From Siderastrea radians (Eukaryota; Cnidaria; Anthozoa; Scleractinia; Rhizangiidae): a stretch of 64,000 nucleotides of DNA. Of this stretch, positions 1-11,177 are shown piece by piece; positions within the stretch are counted from its first letter, which is position 1, and each line of letters starts with the position of its first letter. The stretch lies in NCBI GenBank assembly GCA_964017195.1, contig OZ024888.1, forward strand, positions 18,764,201-18,828,200, written 5' to 3'. The notes beneath the pieces are model-generated. The model had not been told where the DNA came from. It made no database searches and saw only the letters and a list, made by a program, of their open reading frames with translations. The position numbers and the translations under genes are program-made.

Positions 1-85
1 CCCCCCCCCCCTCTCAGGATTTTCCTGGGCCTTTGACCCCCCCACCCCCCTGGAAATTCCAATCCCTTCCGTGGGGGGGGTATGG
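1..85. repeat. C-rich low-complexity sequence
   Basis: Runs of C broken by short T and A interruptions, followed by a short G run near position 75. No coding signal is visible. The window starts inside it, so its true extent is unknown. Confidence 0.7.
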
Positions 86-127
86 ATATTTTCTGGAAAC
101 ACACATTGAACAAAACCGGACAACTAA

Positions 128-1085
128 CTTTTTTGTGAGTTCGATTTCCGAACCAAATTGAATGAAATCGAAATTTAGCATTTGATTTAGTTCGATTAAG
201 TTCGGAAATCAAACTTGTAGCTAAAATTCAAAATAAAGAATTTCAAACCTAATGAGCGAGTAAAAATTTCTTGTTTATTCCTTAAATGGTTTTGGCATAA
301 GTGACTGGACCCGGTATCATAATCTTTGTCTTTTATTTGGTCATAAAGAAACAATACACAATATTCGAGCAATCTAATGTGCAGTAAGCCATTCATAAAA
401 ATTGTATGCGGGATCGAAATATATAGATACTCAAATCCAACCATTAAACAACATATCACTCACTTCTGTGACGTTATCCAGGCAAAATATTTCTCCATAG
501 CAAGATAAAAAACCACTAATGACGCATTTAACTCCCCAATTACTAAATCAAATCAAGCAAATTTCAATTGAGTGTCGTAAAACCAAAACCATAGTAATCA
601 CTCTGACCATCACAAAAAGCACATGTAGCTGCAACGAAGCACGGAAAAACGTGCACGAGCAAGGCACAATTGGGTTTTGGTTTTAGTTCTGATTGGCTAA
701 GAAAGTGGTGCAAGATTTTTAAACCAATCACTAAGCATAGTGACACAAATTACTTTCGACACTCAAGTGAAAACTGCAATGCTCTGAATCTCGGGTATAA
801 TGGAAGTAAAGGAAACATAACTTTAGATGGCTGGATCAATTGACACATTAAATAATCCCCGGGATAATCAGGTGATGGAAAACCGAACATTCGATTTTGC
901 TTGATTCAGGTTATATTGTGATATGACGTAAGCTGCTTAGGTAGAACTAAATTGAACCTCATCGAACTTAATCGAACGTTCAATTTGGTTCGATTCGCAT
1001 TTATTTATTGTGAGTTCGATTTCGTTCGATGACCGAACAACATCAAATTTAATCATTCGATTTTCGTTCGATTTTGTTCGATTGA
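128..1085. repeat. TTCGA-rich inverted-repeat element (possible MITE)
   Basis: The ends at about 153-205 and 961-993 are inverted copies of a segment containing GAACCAAATTGAA and GTTCGATTAAGTTCG. Variants of GAGTTCGATTTC recur at both ends. A shorter inner pair, AAACCAAAACC near 580 and its complement near 675, adds to the fold-back pattern. No target-site duplication could be defined, so the exact ends are uncertain. No convincing protein is encoded inside. Confidence 0.4.
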
Positions 1086-1089
1086 TTTG

Positions 1090-2010
1090 TTGGAATTATA
1101 CATTTTATACACGATATACAGAATAGACACCTAGATGTTGTCGATGTTGAGTCGAGTCCAGGAATAGACACTTCATACACTTTTGACTTGAAAAGTATAA
1201 TTATTAGACGTCTAAAGTGTATTTCGGTGACTATTCTGTATATTATGTATAAAGTGAATAATTATACACTTTAGATGTCTGATATACGTCTTAAATCAAA
1301 AGTGTGTAACTGTCTATTCCAAAAGTTGACTGAAAATCTCACTGTCCATTCTGTATATTGTGTATTAAATGTATATTTATACACTTTAGACGTCTAATAT
1401 ACGTCTAAAGCCAAAAGTGTATCAAGTGTATATTTGTACACTTCATACACCTAATATACGTCAAGAGTCAAAAGTGCATAAAATGTCAAATAATTGGGTA
1501 AGCATTGAAACATATAATGTTGATTTACCTCGTTCTTTAAAAATTTCTTTCTTTATTCGTGCGTTAATTATTATACATAATTTTACAGAATAGACACTGA
1601 GATGTGGAGTCAAGTTCTGAAATAGAAAATTAATACATTTAATACTTAAGATGTTTATTAGACATCTAAAATGTATAAATATACACTTAATACACAATAT
1701 GCAGAATAGACACCGAGGGTTTGAGTCGAATCTGGGAATATACACGTTATACACTTTTGACTTCTGCTATTTATTAGACTTTATATACTTTTGACTTTTC
1801 AATGTCTAAAGGCCTCTATATAAAGTGTATGAATATACATTTTACGCAAAATATACAGAACAGACAGAATTACACGTCTATCTAGTGAAAATTAGTTTTG
1901 TGGGAATATACAAATTATACACTTCATGTATAAAGTGTGTAAATAGACAGTGATAGATGTTTAATAAATATACACTTTACACCACAAAGGTAAAAACTGT
2001 CTATTCTGCA
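1090..2010. repeat. Degenerate AT-rich tandem repeat field
   Basis: Irregular repetition of a short phrase resembling TATACACTTTAGACGTCTAA, in both orientations, mixed with AGAATAGACAC and ATATACGTC. Spacing is variable, so this is an eroded repeat rather than a clean satellite. Short open frames across it are by-products. Confidence 0.5.
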
Positions 2011-2126
2011 ATACTGGGCCTCACTCCATGTGTGGAAGCACTTATATCCACCTCACTCTAGTTGCGATGTGTATTAACGCTACGGATTACAGGCTGGGTT
2101 TGAAAGTACACGGCCTATAGATCAAG

Positions 2127-2186
2127 TGAAATATACAGACTGCAGACTACAGACTACAGGCTACAGACTAACAGACTACAGACTTT
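2127..2186. repeat. Short ACAGACTACAG minisatellite
   Basis: About five consecutive imperfect copies of an 8-11 bp motif (CAGACTACAG and close variants) in roughly 60 bp. Confidence 0.6.
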
Positions 2187-2727
2187 GGTCTGGCCATAAA
2201 ATGTAGGATTACAGTGTATTACATGTAGCTCAAATAATTTGTAAGTTGCAACATGTAAGCTTACATTTATTAGCCTGTGACTCTTATGGCTTCAATTGGG
2301 CTTCTGCATTTTAAATCCTCCAAAAAATACATGTAATCTTGACACTAAAACTTCTAAAGGTATTCCATTAGAAATTGAATATACATGTACACCTGTAACC
2401 CTCAAGAATCCATTAAAATAGCCATTTATGCTAGAACCCAAACCAGTGAAACAAAGAAATGTTAATGAAATGATCTACTGTCAAAATGAAAGCACTGAAT
2501 CCACAGAAACATAGAATATCACCTTTTTTTGTAAAAAAAAAAAAAATGAAAAAGATAGCCTGCATAATTTGGGGTTTCACCTTGCAAGGCCCTCTTCATG
2601 CATTAGAAGACAGTATTGAGAGGTCAGTTGTTCACTAGTACATAAACTTATTTGTTATACCTCCCAACTCAAATGCCTTTTTTTGATTGGACAAGAATGT
2701 GTCACATGCCATGGTTCAAAACAGGGC
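2187..2727. other. No recognisable feature
   Basis: AT-rich sequence with frequent ACATGTA words and a poly-A run near 2540. I see no coding exon, repeat structure or regulatory signal that I can support. Confidence 0.5.
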
Positions 2728-2908
2728 TACAATCAGTGTCCCTTTGTTGAAACACTGTCGGTACAATTGTGTCTCCCTCCCTCTCCCACTGGGCAATGTT
2801 GGAAAAATGTTTCAACCAAATTGATGAAGACAAGCGCTCACAACACTATGCAACATTGAATAGGGGAAGGAGGGGAGGGTGTTTCAATGACTTGTGTCAC
2901 TGGTTGTA
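2728..2908. mobile_element. Mariner-like MITE, copy 1 (181 bp)
   Basis: This copy and the one at 3998-4178 are the same 181-bp sequence with about one difference (CAATGA here, CAACGA there). The ends are imperfect inverted repeats: TACAATCAGTG on the left and the complement of TACAACCAGTG on the right. Both copies begin and end with TA, as expected for the TA target duplication of Tc1/mariner-type elements. The inside has C-rich and G-rich stretches and no protein. The superfamily is inferred from the TA ends only. Confidence 0.65.
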
Positions 2909-3997
2909 TATGATTTAAAAGTATCATATATCTTTGAAATTAATTATGAAATTGCGGGATATTTCTAAACGACTGCTAAAATCAAGTCATACGTTGAAGC
3001 CTATTTTGCCTGCGCTATCCCTACAGATATCTTCACTGAGCATGCACTGTTTTCCTCTTTGAATGGTGGGCTCCTTAAAAAAGTATTCAGCAGTTAAAAT
3101 GCGTGAACAACAATAATTTTAGCTTCCCGTAGCGCGTTACATCACATGTGCTTCCAGAGCAGTTTTTTGCCGGCTTAAAAGCGCACTTGAACAAAGCAAA
3201 CTTAAAAACCCACAAGAAGGACAGTCTTCTGAAGGAACTGTAGTGCTATATGAAACAAGCTAGTTATGTGGTTTCTTTTACAATGGTTTATAATTTACAT
3301 CGGGTTACCATTGTAACCCGTGGACTTGCTAAAAAGTTATCTGGTTACATCTATTTTTAAATTTTGACGGGTTACATTGGTAACCCGTAAACACGCGCCG
3401 CAAATGTCCTCAGCTCTTTGATTCTTATGTCCAGATCGTAGTAGAAATAGCTCAATTCGTTTATTTTATATGAGACCGGTGCAAAAAAGGCATTGCGCTG
3501 TTATGAAAAAAGCGTAAGGAATAATTTGAGCTGGATTTTAGTGTCTGCTGGAGTATAAGTATGGCGCCTCCGTTTACTCCGGTATTTTACAAGCCGCCTA
3601 AAGTTGGTGATGCTATTTGATTTAGCGCTGTGCATATCTTATTTTGGAATTTTCAAACGCTTCTTTTCTTGCCACATCGCATCACATCAAATGATAAGCG
3701 TTTTCTGTTGGCTTAAGGCTTCGACATCTAGCAAAATGGTTAAACGCAGTTTTAGGGGGGGTGATTTTGGTGTCCTCTCTTCACCGGTACATGTTGGTCT
3801 GTAGCCAATGCCAGTTTTCTGTGTTTTAGGCGTAAACGAAAGGTTTGGCTTCTCCTCTCTCCATTTTGGAAAACTTCAGAGCCGTCTGAGACAACACGCA
3901 TTTTTTCCCAACCATATATACTTGTCAATTTTCAAGAAGTCGTTTGCGATCAAAGACCTGTATGCCGTGACACGTAATTAAAGCCTTTTCCGTTCGA
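2909..3997. other. Mostly unassigned; two small palindromes and a tiny ORF
   Basis: No gene is recognised. A 19-codon open frame starts at 3561 (ATGGCGCCTCCG) after a favourable start context, but it is too short to call and no splice donor is convincing. Two palindromic blocks at 3299-3390 are described separately. Confidence 0.4.
3299..3390. repeat. Pair of imperfect palindromes in GGGTTAC/GTAACCC
   Basis: At 3299-3321 CGGGTTACCATTGTAACCCG reads nearly the same on both strands. At 3368-3389 the related ACGGGTTACATTGGTAACCC occurs in the inverted sense. Each could form a small hairpin, and the two could pair with each other. Role unknown. Confidence 0.5.
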
Positions 3998-4178
3998 TAC
4001 AATCAGTGTCCCTTTGTTGAAACACTGTCGGTACAATTGTGTCTCCCTCCCTCTCCCACTGGGCAATGTTGGAAAAATGTTTCAACCAAATTGATGAAGA
4101 CAAGCGCTCACAACACTATGCAACATTGAATAGGGGAAGGAGGGGAGGGTGTTTCAACGACTTGTGTCACTGGTTGTA
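3998..4178. mobile_element. Mariner-like MITE, copy 2 (181 bp)
   Basis: Near-identical to 2728-2908 in the same orientation, with the same imperfect terminal inverted repeats and TA at each edge. The flanking sequences of the two copies differ, which argues for two insertions rather than one tandem duplication. It abuts the cysteine-rich open frame that begins near 4179. Confidence 0.65.
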
Positions 4179-4375
4179 GTCATTAAGTGCTCATTATGCC
4201 ACTGTTGTGTCATTTTACCATATAAGGGCAATAGAGCATGCAAAATATGCCAGTGTAAATACACTGTACAATCTTGGTTTGACCAGTATTTTGCTGAAAG
4301 AGAACAAAGCAAAAACAAATGTAGTGCAATAGTGAACCCCTTATTTAGTGTTGTGGTCAATAATACATGCTGATA
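4179..4375 (+). CDS. Cysteine-rich open segment, possible zinc-ribbon exon
   Basis: An open frame of about 65 codons, stopping at TGA 4371-4373, encodes C-x2-C followed 13 residues later by C-x2-C (CSLC ... CKIC), with an ILPY segment between. This spacing resembles small zinc ribbons in which CxxC, a P-x-basic turn and CxxC bind one zinc ion. A second open stretch with cysteines follows at 4557-4781. No start codon outside the neighbouring MITE and no clear splice sites were found. It may be an exon of an unrecognised gene, a remnant, or chance. I do not recognise the family. Confidence 0.25.
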
Positions 4376-5289
4376 TTGTACTCAATGCTTGCATTTTCCT
4401 CATCTCTGTGGAGCTCGGGAAAACACGATTGAACTTGTAAAATAATTATCTGCACTTATTATCTACCAAAACACCAAATAAGGTGTTTACATGTAATTAT
4501 ACACAAATAACCCACAATATAAATTTAGACCTTTACAGTGTAGCAAGGTTAAGTACATGTACTCTTGTGTGGGCTTCATACAACCAGAGAATTTGCTTTG
4601 TGAATGTTGCCAGTTCCTCAGAGTGAGGTATACAGGCGCATTCCATGTTAATCCCACGCGGACACCCATGGCGATGATCTTTGGCATAGCTTACAGCAGT
4701 GGGAATTGTTCAGATATTCAAAATCTACATGGTAGGCTTTATGTTGGAGTGCCAATGCCAGCCTCATGGGACAAGTTCTAAGTGACATATTGCTTTTAAG
4801 CACTCCAACACACTATTTAATTGTAACTACCATTATCAGGAAAAAATAAATACATGTACAGGAGATACATGTACAAGTAGCTTACAAACAAGGGCATAAG
4901 GAGCACATTTATGAAATCCCTTCGGTTGAGAATAAACCTCAGCTAAAACCAATACAATGCTCAACCATAATGTGCCCTCTGAAGAGCTATACTCTGAGAG
5001 GTCATAAATTTTGCGTACACCTCAAGGGAACTTGTGTCTGTCATGTAGATCAAACCTCATAACAACGTTTTCAGGTATGACCAGCTCTTTACAAAATTTC
5101 TGCCTGGGATATTTGCAGCATCAAATTGTGGTTTATACCGCAAGATGGTTGCAATGCCACTTAAAAGTTTTTGCTTTCATCTCTGATCAAAGAGGTTATA
5201 ACTGCAAGACTTTTTTCAGCAATATTATCACATTGCAAAAAATATAGATTAGACATCACTTTGATCAAAGCACAGGCAACAATACTGCT
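4376..5289. other. No confident feature
   Basis: AT-rich sequence with several short open frames on both strands. The one at 4557-4781 contains CECC and could be linked to the preceding cysteine-rich segment, but its codons and borders give no support. No repeat recognised. Confidence 0.4.
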
Positions 5290-5432
5290 TGGGGTAACCC
5301 TAGAATGGACTAGCATCCCATCCTGGGGGAGTAGCAATACAGTGTACTCTCAGTTGCTTCATTCAACAGAAACTGGGTTAAGCTCCAGCTCTGTGGTTCT
5401 CCTGTGGCTTGTGTGCGACTTTAATTATTTTT
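5290..5432 (+). mobile_element. LINE/SINE-type 3' tail fragment
   Basis: The stretch contains CCCTAGAATGGACTAGCATC followed by CCATCCTGGGGGAGTAG and later GCTTGTGTGCGACTTTAAT. I recall this phrase (rule: CCTGCGATGGACTGGCATCC...) as part of widespread CR1/L2-like tails and the SINEs that share them in marine invertebrates; that identification is from memory, not from a search. It is truncated, with no poly-A or target-site duplication evident. Confidence 0.45.
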
Positions 5433-7477
5433 ATTGATTTGTTTCTTTAGTTTGCACTGTTACACTGTAATCAAACAAAAAATTGCAGAGCCAGGATTTA
5501 CTTCCTTCCTCTTTGAAAAAGGGATTTCCATGTGTAATACTTCAGATTAAACAGATGTTATTAGATCCCATTCAAACTCATACAAGTCGTGTACATTGAA
5601 CTTTCTTAATTTATGGATCAGAATGAAACACTTCATACAGCTGCTTTGCCAAAAGGAAGTTTTGCTAGTACAACCTTCGTTTGATACTTTTGGAAATAAA
5701 ACAAATTGGAGTAGAGGTTTAGAACAAACCTAAAGGGTCTTGTCTATAACTGGCAATTGATGATCAGTTTATATTTTAAGCAAGATAAAAGTTGGTTTAG
5801 GATTTTTAGAGATATCTTAGATGTGTACATGTATTCATAACCAACAACATAGTTGCCAGATACTGAATGAAAAATGTATACAGAGAGAGAGAGACAAACA
5901 ATCCTGATGGACCACAAAAAAATGTTCTTGAGGAGGGGAAAACGTGCTTGAGATGCATAATTGTAGGTCAGAAACATATACACGGACTTGTCATCTACCG
6001 TGTAGTTGATAAAGAATTGCAAATTCCTCAAGTGTGTTCCTTTTAGTTACCATATCTCAAGACTAGCTTGAACAAACAGTAACATGATTTAACAGTTACT
6101 TAATAGACTAAGAAGCATAGTTTTGCCTCTCACAGATCTCAGCTTCAGAGTAACAAAGTTATGAGGTGGAATACTTCTCAGAATTCACAGTGCCATTGAA
6201 TACTAGTAGTGGTATTAAATGTACAGTGTACTTGTGAAGCTGGTAGTATTCATCTAATTGGTTTTCAGTAAATAAATTGATAGTGGTCGTCATTTAACAC
6301 CCAGTCTGCAGTTGATTTTTAGGGACTCAGGTAATTATTTATTGCTGGGGGGGGGGGGGGTGGTGAGAGGAGTCTGAAGATTCTTGTCATTCCCTTGACA
6401 TCGAGATCCATGAAACAGAAAGGGGGCGGGGTCACTCAATTATGCTAAGACATATAGGGGTGTATGTCAAATTTGAAGCGATCAATTTTCATGTTGTAGG
6501 ATAATGACAAGTTTCGTGATAAAGTTTTATGCCCACAATAGCTTAAAAATTGCATAGCTCGTGGCATTTTTAGATGTATTTCCAGCCATTTCAGAAAATC
6601 CTTATATAAAAATTCATGTTATTACTTAAAAATTTTAAGCTTGCCGCCAGTCCTCCCTATAGGTTTTTAGATCAAGAATTTGTTTTTATTCCCTTCGGTT
6701 GCACTCTAGCTTCCTTAGGAGTTCTCTCAGAGGCTTTCGTCATCGCAAACGTTTTGGTTCAGATAAGTTCTAACATGGTGTGACAACAGTGTTTGTTGAT
6801 TCCAGTGTCAAGTAGTGGCTGTGAATAGTTGTGAATTATAAACCTTGCATATCACAGAAAGGACCTACTTATTCAATCCTGATTCAAACGGATTAGTGTT
6901 GGTTTGTTAACATGTTTGCCCAACTTTTTCTGCAGACTTTTACACAGACAAATGTATCGAAAACTTACATTGACATACTCTGAGAGTAGGAGCAAATAAA
7001 GTTGCTTTAATCAAATTTTTAAGTAATATTCCACGGAAATGAAGTCTCCACTTGATTTTCGTTTGTTTTTCCATTCGTTTTGTAACTTGAAGATGTGAGA
7101 AAAATTCAGGCAATTTTTGCACGATTTGTAATGTCATTCACTGAGCAGTTTTTTGCACCAGTTATTAATTCATCATGAAAATTAGATTTTAAAGGTTGTG
7201 AGAGTTTGATAATCCTGAAGGTGTTAGGTGAGATACATCACATTTAAACCTTCATTCATTAGAAGGAAAAATAAAAGTCACCTTTAAGTGTACATTTTGC
7301 AAGTCAAACAACTGTATGCTACTCATGTTCATGTACTAATCCGCTATAGTAGGTGAGTATATGAAGCTTAGCCACTTAGATTGACGCATTTGCATAAGTG
7401 TACTTGTAGATTTCTTGTGCAACTTTTTAGTGGCTTTTCTTGCCCTCTCTAAGCACTAATGTTTAGGTAATCTATGT
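5433..7477. other. No gene recognised; poly-G and GA tracts
   Basis: AT-rich intergenic or intronic sequence. A GA run lies at about 5882-5893 and a G run at about 6346-6360. Short open frames on the minus strand lack domain signals. I see no exon I can support. Confidence 0.5.
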
Positions 7478-7603
7478 GTTGTAGTTCAGTTTCATCCTTG
7501 GTTCAATTTTTATTTTCTTTTGTTTTATATCCATCATCATATATTAACATGTAAAAGAACAAGGAAAATAAAAATTGTACCAAGGATAAAACTGAACTAC
7601 AAC
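7478..7603. repeat. Hairpin-forming inverted repeat
   Basis: The segment starting GTTGTAGTTCAGTTT at 7478 is repeated as its complement ending AACTGAACTACAAC at 7603. The arms are about 42-46 bp with a few mismatches and the loop is about 36 bp. Likely a small fold-back MITE; no protein is encoded. Confidence 0.6.
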
Positions 7604-8185
7604 AGATGTACCCACCAGGGAATTGGTCTGCTGGGTTTGGAGTCTGAATTTCTGTACGTTTTAACTTGCGATCACGCTCTCTTTTCAGTTCCCTTGGTAA
7701 AACATTCAGGCGGGAAAGGTGAAACGAAAATTAGAGCGTGATACAGTTCTTGTACGCAACGACCTCCCCACCCTTTTTTATTGACTGACAGTTAACGAAA
7801 GAAGTAACGGAAATCACTTCTGCCTCTCGATATTCTGTGTGCAAATTTTTCATTACGGTAATTCGAAACGTCCTTCAAAAATCGGCAAAAAAATGGGAAA
7901 TCACAAGTTACGGTATATCTCTTCTTCTAGGCATTAGCATTCAAATTTAAAAGAGTAATAACTTGAATGTGCTCGTTGTAGTATAAAACTGACATGGATT
8001 CTCTGTCTGAGCTAAAAACGAGAAGGCTACGAAGAGGTCACGTTTCAAACCGCTTTTCTCGTTCGAAGTTGGTAAATACAATGATAATAATAATGAAATA
8101 GAAATATGGTGGCCGATCCCCTCTACATGCTTGAATCCTCTCTCCTTTTAGTTGGTATCTTAGAATACTCTTTACAGCATTTGGT
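7604..8185. other. Unique sequence upstream of the zinc-finger gene
   Basis: This is not shared with the paralogous locus at 26.5 kb, where the homology begins only at TTCCACC (8186 here). Any promoter or 5' exon of the zinc-finger gene could lie here, but I see no TATA box or first exon that I can defend. Confidence 0.4.
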
Positions 8186-8211
8186 TTCCACCTGGGTATG
8201 CAATTCATTTA

Positions 8212-9147
8212 ATGTTTTGTATGGGTTTTCTCTCAAGGCTGATGCAACCACACATACCACTGCGGCAAATGGAAAAGAGTAATCTGGAGGCAGATAGAGA
8301 GAAGACTTTTGAATGTGGTCAGTGTGGCAAATGTTTTAGTAAAGCAGCAAATCTAAAACAACACAAGAGAACACACTCCGGAGAGAAGCCTTTTGAATGT
8401 GACCAGTGTCACAGGTGTTTCAGTCAAGCAAGCACTCTAAAGCAACATAAGAGAACGCACAGTGGTGAGAAACCTTTTGAATGTGACCAGTGTGGCAAAT
8501 TCTTCCGTCATGCAGGAAATCTAACACAACATAAGAGAACACACAATGGGGAGAAGCCCTTTGAATGTGAAAAGTGTGCCAAACGTTTTAGTAAAGCATC
8601 ACATCTGACGAGTCATAAGAGAACACACAGTGGGGAGAAGCCTTTTGGATGTGATCAGTGTGGCAAATGTTTTAGTAAAGCAGGAAATCTAACACAACAT
8701 AAGAGAACACACAGTGGAGAGAAACCGTTTGAATGTGACCAGTGTGGCAAACGTTTTGGTAGAGCATCGCATCTAACGAGTCATAAGAGAATACACAGTG
8801 GTGAGAAACCTTTTGAATGTGACCAGTGTGGCAAACGTTTTAGAGAAGGAGGTCTTCTAACAAGACATAAACGAACACACAGGGGGAAGAAGCCTTTTGG
8901 AAGTGACCAGTGTGGCAGATGTTTTAGTGAAGCAGGAGGTCTAAGCAAACATGAAATAACGTACTGTGGAGAGAAACCTTTTGAATGTGACAACTGTGGG
9001 AAATGTTTTACTCAAGCAGGAAATCTAAGACAGCACAAACGAACACACTGCTCGGAGAAACAATTTAAGTGCGAGCAGCCTAATGATTCCTATAATATCT
9101 ATGAACTTTTAAGCGACATTACGAAAATCAAGCAGGAAAAGTTATGA
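8212..9147 (+). CDS. C2H2 zinc-finger protein, nine fingers
   Basis: This 311-residue protein is likely a nuclear DNA-binding factor. After a 32-residue leader come nine fingers of exactly 28 residues (about 33-284) joined by canonical THSGEKP-type linkers. Each finger has the C-x2-C-x12-H-x3-H zinc ligands, except finger 8 (about 229-256), where the first Cys is Ser and the last His is Tyr. The helix residues vary between fingers, as expected for different base contacts. A 27-residue tail ends in IKQEKL. There is no KRAB, SCAN or BTB domain. The start is uncertain: Met1 (8212) and Met20 (8269) are both possible, and ATG 8212 is conserved in the paralogue at 26547. A 5' exon may be missing. 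An AATAAA lies 155 bp downstream. The family is certain; its targets are unknown. Confidence 0.9.
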   Translation: MFCMGFLSRLMQPHIPLRQMEKSNLEADREKTFECGQCGKCFSKAANLKQHKRTHSGEKPFECDQCHRCFSQASTLKQHKRTHSGEKPFECDQCGKFFRHAGNLTQHKRTHNGEKPFECEKCAKRFSKASHLTSHKRTHSGEKPFGCDQCGKCFSKAGNLTQHKRTHSGEKPFECDQCGKRFGRASHLTSHKRIHSGEKPFECDQCGKRFREGGLLTRHKRTHRGKKPFGSDQCGRCFSEAGGLSKHEITYCGEKPFECDNCGKCFTQAGNLRQHKRTHCSEKQFKCEQPNDSYNIYELLSDITKIKQEKL

Positions 9148-9301
9148 CAGTTTGCCTTGTGGCAGATGTTTATTAAGATGCATCAAAATAGTTCACAAGG
9201 GAAGAAGTCTTTTCATTGGAAGCGTTGCATGAATACAACAGACAACATACATGTAATTATTCCCGCCATATTTCTGTCGCTCGAACAAGACACTCATGTC
9301 C

Positions 9302-9307
9302 AATAAA
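9302..9307 (+). terminator. Candidate polyadenylation signal of the nine-finger gene
   Basis: AATAAA in the context CATGTCCAATAAACA, about 155 bp after the stop codon. The same hexamer in the same context occurs behind the paralogous pseudogene at 27832. Conservation between the two copies supports a role in transcript 3'-end formation. Confidence 0.55.
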
Positions 9308-9884
9308 CACAAACTGATACGGACTGACAAATCAGCCTTACAATCTGCGTCTCACTTTTTTATTCGGATAATTAAGAGTGTTATGGTTTGTCGATCTGTA
9401 CAGATTGTAAAAGAGGTAGTCGGTCCGTTGAGTGTACGTTGAGGAGACGGTAATATGTCTATTACTCGTTATATAAGCGTTATGCAAACTGATAACAGGG
9501 TTCTAAACAGTTTTAAAGGGTCCTATTATGCCTCGTTCGTAAAGTGCGTGCAGGAATGATAGGTTTTTATTGAAACGTCGACAAACCCAGACGAGAGTCG
9601 GCCATGCTACAGCCACTGGACAATCACCCAGAAAGACAGAGAGATCGATATACACGAAAGGGAAGACGGCAATGTGTCTATTACTTGTTCTATAAGCGTT
9701 GTGCAAAACCGATAACAGGGTTGTAAAAGCGTACTCGCCAAGACAAAAGCAAAGCGATCGAAAGAGATATATGTATATTAGTCGGTCTATAAGCGTTGCG
9801 CAAACTGCAAACGGGCCGTATTCGACTGTGTACGGACCGACTGGTACTTTTACTAAGGGTGGCGAATGGTATCTAGAAAAACAT

Positions 9885-10035
9885 GGGTCTCGGAAAATTT
9901 TGGCCAGATCTCGGAATCTTGGAAGCGTCTTTTTTGAGTCTCGAAGTCTCGTTTTTTGCGTATTTTTCTGGCGTCCCAGAGTCTCGAATTTTTTGCCGAA
10001 GGTCTCGGAGTCTCGAAATTGTCCTTTTCCCGTTT
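9885..10035 (+). repeat. Left subterminal GTCTCG-rich region of the 7.4-kb element
   Basis: At least six copies of GTCTCG, or TCTCGG with one change, lie within about 150 bp of the left end, all on the plus strand. The right end (17105-17250) has a similar cluster in the same orientation. In hAT elements, subterminal short repeats bind transposase, so these are candidate binding sites; that role is inferred. Confidence 0.5.
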
Positions 10036-10199
10036 GGTTTTCAGGAGTCGAGTTTTTTTTGTTTTAAGAGTTCTAGGGCAGAACTCATCGTAATGAGCGA
10101 GGAAAGACAGTGTCGCACAACTCGCATATTTACTCGGCTTTCTGTAGATGCCACGCATGCTCATTTGATCAGGTTTCCACTCACAAGAAAGTTGTGACA

Positions 10200-11173
10200 T
10201 AGGATCTAGAATGAAGCGGCGTACTGTTTCTAATTAAAACATCTAACTACATACTTTATATTATGCGGCGTTTGCTTACCGTGTGTTTTGCTTTTGTTGA
10301 TCCCGTCCACTTAAGTTAGTAGTAAGTGACTTCAACTACATGAGCCGTGCGCCGTACTGTCCTTCACGCGTCTTTCTCCCTTACCGGCACCGTTAGTTGC
10401 CGTTCTTATTGACCTTGCAATGTACCTCATGCGCATGCTACACAGGCTAGAGAAGCTCATTTCAGTCAAGGATAAAAAAGTTACGATTAATTGATGGAGC
10501 CCGAACCAATTGTGGAATTGCACGGATTTTAAGCATCCTTTTGATGAACATTTACTACATTTAGATATTTTCAGGAGCAACAATTATTTACAGTCTGTTC
10601 CCTTAGAATATGAATTAATCAACCATAAACTCCCACTGCTTTTGTATTAGGCCACCGCTGGTTTGGTGCATTTACGCTTTTTACTTTCCTCTTACATCAT
10701 AATTATGTTACTGGTGATATCTGCGTGGAAGCCTTAGAGATCGTCCTCTGGAAGTACTTGCACTGTTACCTTCTCTTGCATGTGTGTCATTTTTTTTTTC
10801 GAACGTTCAAGTACATCAGTAGCAGTTTGTAGTAGCATTTAAAACAAGCTAAGAGAATACCACACTCCAGCAAGCCGATTGGAAAATACTCAACGGCCCC
10901 GTTCAACAAATATCAATCAAAGCTAATCTAACAATCCAACTGTTAAGCGACAACCCATCCAGCTCCCGTAAGCTCCTAGAGCAGTACTCCGTTATATGTA
11001 TTTCCAAAGGCGATGTGCAGCTGGTTCTCTAAAACTCTGGACCCGTTCCACACAAGAGAAAAGTATGGCTTTGTGACCCTGTTCCAAACAAGTTCGACCC
11101 TCTTCTAAATATGGAGACATGGGAGGTTTGACTTCATTGTAAATGGGTGTCTTATGACTACATGTAATACGGC
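10200..11173. other. Transposon interior, nothing recognised
   Basis: Short open frames on both strands show no domain and no plausible splice structure. A poly-T run occurs near 10791. Confidence 0.45.
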
Positions 11174-11177
11174 TTAA

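Larger units (their letters stand above)
8186..9854 (+). repeat. Segmental duplication copy A, left part (contains the intact zinc-finger gene)
   Basis: Homologous to 26521-28515, starting at TTCCACC just before the gene and continuing through its 3' flank. The homology resumes at 17268 after the 7.4-kb insertion and ends near 17346. Without the insertion and one target-site copy, this unit is about 1.74 kb against 1.995 kb for copy B. The difference matches three extra fingers (252 bp) in copy B. Confidence 0.85.

Noticed and set aside
8781..8993. Antisense open frame in the zinc-finger gene
   Set aside because: It is a mirror of the strongly periodic zinc-finger code on the other strand. 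The same happens at 26755-27129.
9699..10200. Open frames at the left end of the 7.4-kb element
   Set aside because: They span the insertion boundary or the GTCTCG-rich subterminal repeats and have low-complexity content.
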